Assembly: GCF_905220365.1 (NCBI RefSeq)
Contig: NC_061124.1
Span: 13,208,501-13,272,500 of the forward strand
DNA: 64,000 bases
Source of the DNA: Vanessa cardui
Taxonomy: Eukaryota > Arthropoda > Insecta > Lepidoptera > Nymphalidae
Direction: 5' to 3'
Within the stretch, counting starts at the first letter, position 1; each line of letters opens with the position of its first letter. A program made the translations under genes and the position numbers. Shown here piece by piece: positions 1-11,617 of this stretch. The notes beneath the pieces are model-generated. The model saw only the letters and a program-made list of their open reading frames with translations. It made no database searches and had not been told where the DNA came from.

Positions 1-166
1 GTAAGTTCAACGGTTTGGACGTGAAAAGATCAATAGACAAATTGACAAAAAAGAAAGCTATTTTTACATTTATAATATTAGTAAAGATAGTTAAAAAAAT
101 TTAGTGACTATAATATAAGAGATTGGATTGTACTTCAATAAAATACCTTCATTTTCCACATTTCAG

Positions 167-3100
167 AGCTTAGCAACAGCAGTAGTACAATTATTTACAA
201 CAGAGGGGCCGGCTCATTCAGAATGGAAGAAGAAAGACACAGGTGTCCTTTGTCTCATCAAAGACAACAGCAAGCGGTCCTATTTCTTCCGCATCTACTG
301 TCTATACCGAAAATCAATGATATGGGAGCACGAAGTTTACTTGCAAATAGAATACAAGAGCCCTCGGCCATACTTACACACATTTGAAGCTGAGGTAAGA
401 TATCATATTTCGATTACTCAGTTCTATAATATGAGTCAATCTTTTTTATTATCAATTTAACAACAAACAACTAAGTTAATATATAAAACCGCTCTGCCTG
501 CCAATTTAATATACTTGTAATAGGTCCCATAATGTCCACTCTATAGTATTTCCCATGGGTATTTACTGACTCGAGACTAAGAATTTTGTGTAGGTTTTCC
601 TGTAAACTATTATTGCTATATTTCTAATTATATTCTATCAATAATTAATAATTAATGTGATTTTTAACTATACTTCTCCAATGTTGAGCAAATATATTTG
701 TATACTAAAACCCCTTGTTTTTCGAACGTAAGGAACCAAAAACTAAATATTCTCATTTAGGCATGATTATTATTAGTTTTTCAAAAAAATAACTTCAAAT
801 TACTTGCGAACTAAGTTCGTTTTTTTTTATGTTGCTAAGCACTGACACGCATAATTAATGTCATCTTGCCATTTTTTAGATACCTATAGCTACAAATGAT
901 AACGGATATTACTAACGTTATTGCTGACAATTATTTATTTTTTTCATGTTAGTTCTAAAATAGATTTTGTTGCATTATTACAGGAATATATGACAGCATT
1001 TAATTTTGCAAATGAAGATGAGGCAAGGGTGCTCCGTAATATACTTATCGAAAAGATTGAATTACGAAAACAAAGGAGAGAGGGTAAGTTCATAGAAGTA
1101 ATAGTTACCTAAAGACCCGAATGTTAATTAAAGCGCGATAATTTGACATCTGATACATATACATTAAAAAAGTGAAACTTTTTTACGTTAGAAAAGTTTT
1201 ACTTAAAAAAAAAAATCTCATCGCGTGCCAATAAAATTCACTGTAAAATTTGTTATTTTATAATAATATATATATATGTGTGTATAATATCATCAGTTAA
1301 ATATAATAAAAGTTAGTTGATGTCATCCTGGACATTGGCAGCATATAATGATCCCGTTGCCACACGAATTATCGAAAAAAAATAATTCTTTTTTTTATTA
1401 ATTTAAAATTTCAAAATTATTTTCAATTTCAGTAGAATGAAAAATCTATAATGGCTCAAGAGCGTCTAGATGCCGTTGATTATAGATAGTAGGGTATGTC
1501 TAGATTCAAGAGCTCTCGTATCGTCTCCGATATTGATTGTATAAGATAATTTAGTTTATTTCTACCATATAATACATACAACGCTAAATATACGCATCTA
1601 CGTTTTATTATTGTAAATGTTTAAAAATAGTATGATGTAGGTTATAGGTCGGATGTACCCTTAAATTTATGTATTGTATAAAAAGAGTGAATAATTCATA
1701 AGGAATTCGATTTAAAAAATTACGAAATATAATCAAATTACTTCTTTCCTCAATCATTTCATTCGTCATTCACTATAAAAGGAACTTGTATAATTTTGCT
1801 AATCTTCAAACTTTACAGAGTTAAAACTGTAGGTTGATTTCCTTCAGCCTTCAGTTTTATTTTAAAGTTGTTTCTAAAAATTTTTTATGAATCCTCTTTT
1901 AATTGCACAAATCGAGTGACAAATTCATTTTTAGAACACAAACTATAATGTATATGTGTACCTATTGAAACGACGAAAACATTTAAATTTGTCACGTGAC
2001 ACGCGAATAAATTACGATAGAAATCGCTTCAACTCGAATCATTCGATTAAAATTTGTGCAATTCCACTAGAATGCCGATTGTCGATAAAAACTCTTACAT
2101 GTGGACGATAAACAAACAAAATCAATAGAACATGCAATTACTTTTAGACACGATAAAAATATGATAAATGTTAATTTGTATGTGTGTGTGAGGTGCGCAT
2201 GTGTGAGTACGCGCGAGCGTAATTCGTACGTGATTTGTTGTATTAGGGTAAAAGGTTCGTAATGGTAGATCGATAAGTCGTTATATCAAACATTTATAAC
2301 CGATGAGTTCATTTATTACATGTTTGTATTTTACTTGCTAATGGCTAAAGAGAAGATAAACAATACAAGTGAACGAGATTTATAACAACACAGTCTGTTT
2401 ATAAACAATACAAGCGAATGTTTTTCTGATTATTTCATCAACAAAAGGCGCATAGGGTTTGGATAATGAAGTGAGCAATATAACTATAATTAAAAAACAG
2501 GACATACTACGATATGATACCTAATTAATTGTTAAATTAAGAGAGAGAGAGAGAGAGAGAGAGATAATGCCTGTGTAGTAAATTAATATATTATGTTAAA
2601 TCAACTCTGTTATTATTATTACTTGTGAAACATTAATACATTTTCCACTGTTCACAGTGCTGTCGTCTTTATAGTTGATTTTGATCACCGAACATTTCGA
2701 TCATAATACAATAATATATATGTATATATTATAAGATTACTATGACTGATTTACTAGGTTTTTCATGTACATGCCGTATATTATATAACGCTATGTATTA
2801 TATTAAAAGTTTGCTTATTTCCTTTCTTGGAGTTAAGTTTGCTTTATACGATCGAAATCGATTCAGTGGTATACCGAATTACTTTCTCGATTAAGTACTC
2901 GTATTAACTTAACCGTCGCATAAAAATATCTGTAAATGAGCCAAATATAATATTATATATAATAAGCCTTAGCTGCCCATAAAATCTGACCCCGAATGCT
3001 TTCGCCTTAATTCTATAAGGTGTATAATATATTTTTTTGAGTATGGCAATATGGATAAAAAAGATTTAGTCTTTAACTAGAATTAATTCCTGCAATATCT

Positions 3101-6100
3101 CTACCAACCATCAGTAGAACAACGCGGATAAAAGTGCCTCCTTCGACTAATATAATATAATAATGAGCTTATGTATATAACTGTACTTTTATCAAGTTTA
3201 TATCGTTACTTACCACTTTCGTTTAGTATTGAAGAAAATAAAATCTAATATAACGTAATAATTATTGTAATTTCTGCAAAGTTGGCTCTAAATAAAGTTC
3301 GTTTATAATTTGACATATACTTTCATAGACAAGCCGTCCTCTTCAGTTATGGTTTACTATATATGTTAATTTATATAAATTTAATGAAAAATCCGTTTCT
3401 GACCATAATTTCATTTTCATTTCAAAATTACTTTCATACATTAATTGGGAAGAAAAACCCATATGAAACATAGTGACGCATATACTATATACTCCGTCAT
3501 ATATATTTTCTGAGAACAATAGGTTCAAAATTATTGGACTAAGTATTAGTTTCTTAAATGATAGAAAATTCTTATTTTTTAATTACCTACTTATAACACC
3601 TTTTTACAAAAGTATTCATCAAGAGGACCACTACAAAAAATCCAATGAAGATAAAAATAAATGTGACTTTTAATTTTATATATTTGATTCTAGAACGAAG
3701 GCAACGCTCGATGCTAGTGCCGCGGGCTAACAGCGCGTCGTCGTACACGTCGAACCTGTCGGGCTCGTCCAACCCGGCGGGCCGCGTCAACGGCGTGAGC
3801 GCGCCGCCGCCCGCGCCCACGCCGCCGCCGCCGCCCGCCCTGCCCGCGCACGCCGCCAAGACCAACACGCTGTCCAGTCAGTACTTTTCACCACATATGC
3901 GTAAATATTTCGAATGGATTCCTTGGGAATTTCCATTTAGAAATGCTTATTCTCGATTCCCGATGTAAACTCCCGACAGTAACAGCACAATGTATAAATG
4001 TTTATAAAAGTGACATTGTTCTAATTTGACGACTTCCGTGGTCGAGCAGCATATACACCGCTTTTCATGGGTACGCCACTCCGAGGTCCCGGGTTCGATT
4101 CCCGGCCGAGTCGATGTAGAAAAAGTTCATTGGTCTTCTATGTTGTCTTGGGTCCGGGTGTTCCATAACACAAGTGCTTTAGCTACTTACATTGGGATCA
4201 GAGTAATGTATGTGGTGTTGTCCAATATTTATTTATTTATTGTTCTAATTTGCAGGTTATACATTGAAGGGCTCGAGCAAAAAGCCGAAGGGGCGGAAAT
4301 TGACGAAGGCAGACATTGGCACGCCGAAAGATTTCGTACACGTGTCGCACGTCGGCTGGGACGCGAACAAAGGTAATTAAATCGGACTTTTTCTTAAGCA
4401 TACCGCTTTATACGCTTCAGGAATGAATAATGAAAGTAAAAATAAAAAGAAACCTAAAAATAAAAAAAAAACATGGTAAATCTTCCGCATTAAATAACTG
4501 TAATCATACTTATACTTGTCAGACTGTTTATTTTACAGTGTTAATGTCTGCCATTTAATTTGTACACACTAACACACATACAAAAATAATTCAAAACTTG
4601 GGCTTCTGTAATGGCAACACTGCATTAATGTTAAAATAATGTTTTAATTGTAACTTCAGTATCAGGTAATTTGCCGTCTACCTTCTTAACTTCAATAAAT
4701 AAAATGGCTTAAAAAAGATTGAAAAGGTTCTATAAAGCTCAAAACGTGTGACAAAAGAGTTTTTATTTTTAATACGACCTTGAAAGTTAATTATTATTAA
4801 AAGAGTATTATTATTATTATTAAATACTAAGTTTTCGACCTAGAAATTTAATTCTTACACTAAGTTTTACTTTAAAACTTATAATTCCAGGTTTCGATGT
4901 CGACCTGCCCGCCGATGAGATGCAATCGTTCCTCGCCAAAGCGGGCATAACGGAAAAGCAGCTGAAGAACCAAGCCACGCGCCAGTTTATATACGACTTC
5001 ATATGTTCGCACGGCGGCGCCGATGCCGTGATGGAGGAGCTACACGACACGCCTAAGATAAAAGGTGCTCATATACATACATTAACTTATAATAAGGCAG
5101 ACGCGTGAAGCCACCTGATTGGTAGTCAAAGGCAAACATTGCCACTGTAAAAAAAAATTACATTCCTAACCTGGCGGTAAAGTTGCACAGACTAAGCCTT
5201 TCGAGAACTCGATAATACAAAGCATTGCTGTTGGCTGTTTCAAGATGTGTATGATATTATTAGTAAAATATACTTTTTACTTGGTGGTAGGGCTTTGTGC
5301 AAGCCCGTCTGGGTAGGTACCACCCACTCATCAGTTATTCTACCGCCAAATAACAGTACTTAGTATTGTTGTGTTCCGGTTAGAAGGGTGAGTGAGCCAG
5401 TGTAACTACAGTCACAAGGGACATAACATCTTAGTTCCCTAGGTTGGTGGCACATTGACGATGTAAGGAATAGTTAATATTTCTTACATTGTCATTGTCT
5501 ATGGGTTATGGTGACCACTTACCATCACGTGGCCCATATGCTCGTCTGCCAACCTATACCACAAAATAAAAAAAATAAATAAATAAATACTTTGAAACAC
5601 ATAACTATGTATTAAAAAAATTTATTGATCAGAAGCATAATGTAGAGCTGTAAGCCATTGATAATAATGGCATGATTCCAGAGAGCGGTCGCGGGCCGGC
5701 TCCCCCCGCCGCGCCCCCCGCGCCGCCCGTGCCCGCGCGCGCGCCGCACGCCCTGCCGCCCGCGCCGCGTGAGTACCTCGCACGTGTACACGGCCTAATG
5801 GCCACCCCGGTTTAGGGGCTAGCGCCTCAAAGTATTGAGCTAATATCCCAATAATAAAATTCCACAGACATTTTTAACTTTGCCGTTTCGTAAATTTAAA
5901 TCGTTTATAGAAAATACATTGGTAAAAAAGGTGTATTACTCGATACAAGATTTTGTAGATGATAAAAAAACGTGGAATTAATACCTGTTGACTTCCACGC
6001 AGGATATATTAATTTAAATAATTGTATTAACTAACATCACTTTGTATTTTTTAAATGTTGAAAAAGAGTAACTACTGAGTTTCCTGCCGGTTCTTCTCGG

Positions 6101-7959
6101 TAGAATCTACTTTCCGAACCAGTGGTAGCTTCACTTAATTGTTAATTGACGATTCAAAAGTGCTTATAAAAGCCTACTTGAATAAAGTTTATTTTGATTT
6201 TGATTTTTTTTTGAAAAAGACGTGGAAGTAAGACCTGTTGACTTCCACGCAGGATATATTAATTTAAATAATTGTATTAACTAACATGACTTTGTAATTT
6301 TTAATTGTTGAAAAAGAGTAACTACTGGCTTTCTTGCCGGTTCTTCTCGGTAGAATCTACTTTCCGAACCAGTGGTAGCTTCACTTAATTGTTAATTGAC
6401 GATTCAAAAGTGCTTGTAAAAGCCCAATTGAATAAATTTTATTTTGATTTTGATTTTGAGGGTGGACCAATATCAGAGTTTTGTTAACCGATTTTTGACA
6501 ACTTTTATTAAGACATATATATTACATATATAGTATCCGTAAAAGTTATAGAGTGAATATGTTATTTGAATGTCCCCAGCGTCTCGCGCGCCGCCCCCGC
6601 CGCCGGCGCGCGTGGTGCCGCCCGCGCCGCCGCCGCCCGCCTCGCTGGCGCCGCGCAACCCGCCGCCCCCGCGACCCGTGCAGCGTGAGTACTTATATAA
6701 ATATTTAAGCATGATGTGTACTTTGTATCTTCATTTAAAAATCTTGCGATTCAAAAAAAAAAATTATTATTAATTTAAGAAAATAAAGTAACAAATGAAG
6801 TAAAGTAAAAGTAAAGTAACAGCCTGTACATTTCCCACTGCTGAGATAAGGCCTCCTCTTCCATTATGGAGAGGGTTTGGAACATATTCCACCACGCTGT
6901 TCCAATGCGGGTTGGTGGAATGCACATGTGTTGAAATTAGACACATGCAGGTCCTCACGATGTTTTCCTTCACCGCCGAGCACGAGATGAATTATAAACA
7001 CAAATTAAGCACATATATATAGCGGTGCTTGCCTGGGTTTGAACCCGCAATCATCGGTTAAGATGCACGCGTTCTAACCACTGGGCGATCTCAGCTCAAC
7101 ACAAATGAAGAAAGATTTAAAATTCCAATTTGTCGTACAGCGCCGGCGAGCGCTCCGCCGTCGGTGCCGCCGCCGCCGCCGCCGCCGACCGCGCCGCCGC
7201 CCCCGCCCGCCGCGCCGCCCGCGCCGCCGCCGACGCCGCCCGCGCCCCCCCCGCCGCCGCCCCCCGACAGCGCCGGCTCCGACCCGCGTTCTGCTCTCAT
7301 GGAGAGCATTCGCAGCGGGAACAAGTCGCTGAGAGTTAGTATTTTGTTTACGGATACAGAGAGACCAACGAAATTTACATTGCATTTTTTATTTAATATG
7401 TAATATTTTACAGCACGTGGAAGTCGGATCGAAGACTTCGTTGAACGACGACAGCAGGAGTAATTTGCTAAGTGAAATACGACAGGGAATCAATTTGCGA
7501 TCCGTAAGTGGACACGTTATAATTTCTCCTGTATCGCAACTTTTATCTTTTAGCATTTACTGCAAGGGAAAGTAATTTGCTAAGTGAAATACGACAGGGA
7601 ATCAATTTGCGATCCGTAAGTGGACACGTTATAATTTCAACTGTAATGCCACTTTTATCTTTTAGCATTTACTGCCAGAGAAATTTCTAATAATAATAAT
7701 CTATTAAGGCATGTGATGATAGCTCTATGCTACCCCCCCACATTGGAAGGGGCATTGAGATTTAGTGTACTGAGGCTCGGGCCCGCAGGTGCGTCGCTCG
7801 AGCAGTTCCGGCGAGGAGCGCAGTGCGAGCAGTGCGGGCGAGGCGTGCGGGCTGGCGGGCGCGCTGCAACGGGCGCTGCAGGAGCGAGCCCGCGCCATAC
7901 ACTCGTCCGAGTCGGAGGACAGCGACAACACCACCAGCGACGGCGAGTGGGACGACTAA
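167..7959 (+). CDS. WASp: WASp, Wiskott-Aldrich syndrome protein homologue (5' end outside window)
   Basis: Activates the Arp2/3 complex to nucleate branched actin downstream of Cdc42 and PIP2. Exons: 167-394, 984-1083, 3694-3876, 4256-4372, 4891-5064, 5682-5768, 6580-6684, 7141-7334, 7414-7503, 7789-7959. All junctions keep frame, giving 482 residues here. The window opens with GTAAGT, a donor, so upstream coding exon(s) are missing. The first two exons encode most of the WH1 domain (SLATAVVQLF, FNFANEDEA). Exons 4-5 encode the CRIB/GTPase-binding domain (DIGTPKDFVHVSHVGWD). Three GC-rich exons encode a polyproline region. Two WH2 motifs follow (SALMESIRSGNKSLR and NLLSEIRQGINLRS), then a central helix and an acidic tail ending EWDD. 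Two WH2 motifs resemble N-WASP and single-copy insect WASp. The donor of the exon ending at 3876 (A|GTCAGT) is the least certain boundary. Confidence 0.93.
1084..3693 (+). other. Large WASp intron
   Basis: AT-rich intron of 2.6 kb between the second and third WASp exons in this window. It holds a (GA)n microsatellite at about 2541-2564 and no coding exon or recognisable mobile element that I can support. Short open frames near 3343-3673 look random. Confidence 0.7.
4029..4238 (+). mobile_element. tRNA-derived SINE, family B
   Basis: The head is tRNA-like, with an A-box-like stretch (TGGTCGAG) and a B box (GGTTCGATTCC). It is followed by an unrelated body ending in an AT-rich tail. It is flanked by a perfect 14-bp target duplication ATTGTTCTAATTTG at 4015-4028 and 4239-4252. 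Other copies lie at 40763-41005, 50513-50745 and, as a fragment, 58618-58770. This copy sits 3 bases before the WASp exon at 4256. Confidence 0.85.
5276..5566 (-). mobile_element. Dispersed repeat, family C
   Basis: Copy of a roughly 280-bp repeat seen at least eight times in the window. It is recognised by blocks such as GGTGGTACCTACCCAGACGG and CACTGGCTCACTCACCCTTC (here in reverse complement) and ends in an A-rich run. It is in a WASp intron. I cannot assign a transposon class from sequence alone. Confidence 0.75.
5966..6466 (+). repeat. Tandem pair of LINE-tail-like repeats, family D
   Basis: Two head-to-tail copies of a 250-bp unit; the block CCTGTTGACTTCCACGC occurs at 5984 and again at 6234. 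Each unit ends in AATAAA-type sequence followed by repeated TTTTGAT, typical of a non-LTR retrotransposon 3' tail. Only a few bases differ between copies. A degraded third copy is at 61755-61855. Confidence 0.8.
6801..7100 (-). mobile_element. tRNA-derived SINE, family A
   Basis: Full-length copy in reverse orientation. The tRNA-like head is at the high-coordinate end, with B box GGTTTGAACCC read in reverse. The 3' end is a TAAAG-rich tail. A 10-bp target duplication ACAAATGAAG is at 6791-6800 and 7101-7110. It sits 30 bp upstream of the WASp exon starting at 7141. Confidence 0.87.
7459..7682 (+). repeat. 112-bp tandem duplication of a WH2 exon end and its intron start
   Basis: Bases 7459-7570 recur at 7571-7682 with only a few substitutions. 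The unit contains the last 45 bases of the WASp WH2 exon, its GTAAGT donor and about 67 bases of intron, including a good acceptor-like TTTATCTTTTAG. Including the second copy as an exon would break frame, so it appears to be intronic. Confidence 0.9.
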
Positions 7960-10900
7960 CCGCCGCACCGCACCCGGGGGGGGGGTGACACTTCACCTCC
8001 TTGTTTAGGAGCCACATCCGGGGGGGGGGACACTTCGCCTCCTGCTTTAGGAGCCATCGCATTTTCTAGAAGACGATTTACAAACTCGAGACAAATTTAG
8101 TGATTCCATTACTCTCGGAATCGAGAGTATTTATTCTATCATTTTTGAACATTGATTATGTTCTGAAACGTTATAATTTTGATTCGTACATAAAAAATGA
8201 AGCTTATTAAATATATTCTTATATTCATCCAATAAGTCGTTCCTCATGTGTTAGAAAAGGTAACAAAAATACGTGCCTATAATAGCTGTAAAGTTTGATT
8301 ATATTTTAAAATTGTAACCTCATCATGTTATTGTATTCGACAAAGTAATGTGCTGTATAATTTAGTATTTTCGCGTCACTTTTATACAATCTTCTTTAGT
8401 ACTGTAATTCTTCACTATTACAATCTTATAGCACAATATCATAGAGCATAAATACCTATACCTATTAGACGGGAAAAAATGGGGTAAAGATAAATCAGAA
8501 TTAAATATATGTTCTGAATAATGAAAAAAACATTTTACGGTGGCCAAAAAAAATGATCATAAGTCTGTTGCTCAAAAGAAAACTTGTTTTATTCTTGCAC
8601 TTATTTGCAACAACTGCGAGTCAACTTATCAAAAGTCATATTAATCACCTTACTATCGTAACTGTTACAATATCATGTTATCGCATTAATAATTCTTTAT
8701 AACGGTTATATCCTTAATTACATTATTATCTTATTTACTTATTTGACATTTAATATAAATAATAATTTGTTATGTTATGTTGTATATTAATATATCTTGT
8801 ATATGTGTACATAGTATTCCACTAAATAATCGACTGAGAATAACAAAAGGTGATTCTAAAACTTAGCAATTAATGTAGATGTTAAGGTAAAGGTAACATT
8901 ACTATCGGTTAAAGTACTTTGTGATGTAAACTAAGTCTTATGTTCGACAATCCGTAACTGCCTTAGGTTTTGATGTATTATTTAATTGTATCTTGTAAGA
9001 GAAACATAATATATAGAGCAATAATTTTCAGTGTATCGAGCATTGGTAAATGTTTAAGTAATAGTGCGCGTCTTCGTATAATTGATATTGAGGATAATTA
9101 GTTGATTTGTAACGATTTTGTTTAATAATGAAGCCGCCGACCGGTGAAGCGATGGAAAGTGCAAAATATATGAATCATTGAACATTGTCGGTTATATGAC
9201 TCATATTTCAATACAAAGCGAAATATTGGCGGCTTTGACGAACAAATTTAACAAATGGATTCCTTATTTAATTGAATTAACATATCTTTGTTAGCTAGCT
9301 TGAAATTATGCATTTATACTATTTCAAATCATTTAAGCTCGTTTGTAGACATTTAATGAACACATGAATGTCTTGTTATATTTTTCTAACTCATTTGTCG
9401 CTATAACGTTGCAACTTTTTTCACCTTTTATAGATTCATTTCATTAGATCACTACACAAATCGCAGAAGCCTTCTTTTATGGCTCAAATTTCATTAAATT
9501 ATTCAAACGCATGCAATGTCGTGTATTTAAATAAGTGTAGTTTTTAACTTTATAAATTGTAAAAAGACGCAAAGCTATTTTTATAATATTGAAATTACTT
9601 TTTCTATTGTTAATCAGTCAAGATTGATGGGCGCCTTGTGACTAACGAGTAATGTTATAACCACCTGTAACACTATGTTGACTAAATAAATAATTATTAC
9701 TTTTAAACTTGTGACTTATTAATATGCCCATTATCATAAATAAGCATAAAGCAAGATCTCGTCTTCATGGTGGCCATATTGAGACCTACAAAAGACATAT
9801 TCTTTACCACCATGCAATGTTATTTAAAATAATATTGTTATATGAAAATCTAATTTTTTTTAAATATGTTTTATGGAGATAATCGATCACCCCAAATCAG
9901 ACAAATATTTATAGTCAAGAATTTCATAAGAAGTGAACTTTAATGGACTATACGTGCCAGACTGATATAAAAAAAATAAAGTAATCTAAGGGAATTTTTC
10001 ATTGAAAGAAGGTTAAATTAAAACTGTTAAACAAATTTAATAGAAATAAAAATAAAGTCGTACTGTTTTTGACACTCTTTATTACATCAATAAATTGTTA
10101 TTGAATTAATGTTAAAATTTACAAAATAAGATCAATTAAATTATCACAAAAAAATAATCATAATTTAACGCACATTAACATGCTTATGGATTACGTCGAA
10201 AATGTATCGATATACCTCTAAAGCCCTAATTCAATATTACTAAATCAAAACTAATAATTTGATGCATTTACCACAATGTGTTTAATAGTATATATCAACA
10301 CAGCTTACTATAAATGTGCCTTTAACAAGTTTCACAATTCTATTATTAGTGCTTTGTGGAAGAACAAGTATTATTTCACACATTTTAACAAATATATTGC
10401 AGTGTAGAGCATAGATAACGCAGAAGATATCCATTTTTATACTGGAATTACAAACAGTAATGTAATTAAAAAAATTCTAAGCACCAACATTACTTCGAAA
10501 TAAACATTATGCATCGGCTAACGTCGTTTTACAAAGATGACCGACCCGTCGAGTCATGTCACAAACAAGATTACCAACAACTCACCATAAGGAAATCGGG
10601 TCAAAAAATCTTACGGCGACTATTAGATTTAAAATGTAATACTTGCTAAATACAATGCAGCTCGATATTTTGGGTCTAGCTAGCAAGTAGCTAAGTTTTT
10701 CTTAATAAATTGACATTTGATTCATTACAACTTAAAACTACAATTGTTTTTAGGACGAATTCAATGATGTCAGTCGGATTTAAAGTAAAATCCGATTGCC
10801 TCCGATGTTCGCCAATGCAAAATATTAACAGAGGTACTATAAATATGTACATCAATTGGACTAGTATATCAGAGGATGCGAACTGTTCTCATAAATTAAA

Positions 10901-11617
10901 AAATACATATAAAGGAAGTATTTATTTTATTTCAATTCCACCAGTACTACGAGACATGCACAAAACATAAACTGATTTTATTATAAATCGCAAAGTACTC
11001 AAATTACTTAATATCTATTTCATATAGAAACATGACTTAAACTAAATCTATTACTAGAATATATCATTTCTATGGTGATAAATTATTTACAATATGGCAG
11101 CCTTATAGCTGGTGATTAGTAAATATTTACAAATGACTGACAATAAACAATTAAATTATAACTGACCTCGTAATAAAAAATCTAACAAATAAACCAATTA
11201 GACATTTTATCAAAACCTTTCTTTGGCCTTACATAATAATCACTTTCCAAAAAATTGAAATAAATCGAATAAAAAAAAAATACTAATAAAGCACAAACAC
11301 GATATTAAATAAACATCCTATTTTAAATAAATGCAGTGTAATAAACAATGCAAACATATTAACATTCCAAAAATATATATACAGCTGAGAAATACTGTAA
11401 TTGATGCCAAAAAGACATCACATACAATATTGAAGTAATGAAATAATAAATTCTTTCTTTCTTAATCATTCATTACAACAAAATCGTCGAACAGATTTGA
11501 TTATCATATTAAATTGAAGTAGCTAAGAAATGGTAGATTCGCAAAATCCTTCTATTATAGATTTTGGCCTGACTTAAAAACTATCTAAATATTTCACATC
11601 TAATCAATATTAAGGAC
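7960..11617. other. Convergent 3' UTR / intergenic region
   Basis: Lies between the WASp stop and the stop of the zinc-finger gene. A G-rich tandem pair (about 7972-8058, roughly 41-bp unit with GTTTAGGAGCCA) follows the WASp stop. Candidate poly(A) signals are AATAAA at 9685-9690 and about 10050 on +, and at 10078-10083 on -. No further coding exon is supported; the small open frames at 8362-8547 and 10710-10970 lack any gene-like feature. Confidence 0.6.

Noticed and set aside
7074..7403. Several overlapping Arg- or Gly-rich open frames on both strands
   Set aside because: They are shadows of the GC-rich polyproline exon of WASp in other frames.
10710..10970. 86-codon open frame on +
   Set aside because: Lies in the presumed 3' UTR of the zinc-finger gene, with no splice context or recognisable features.
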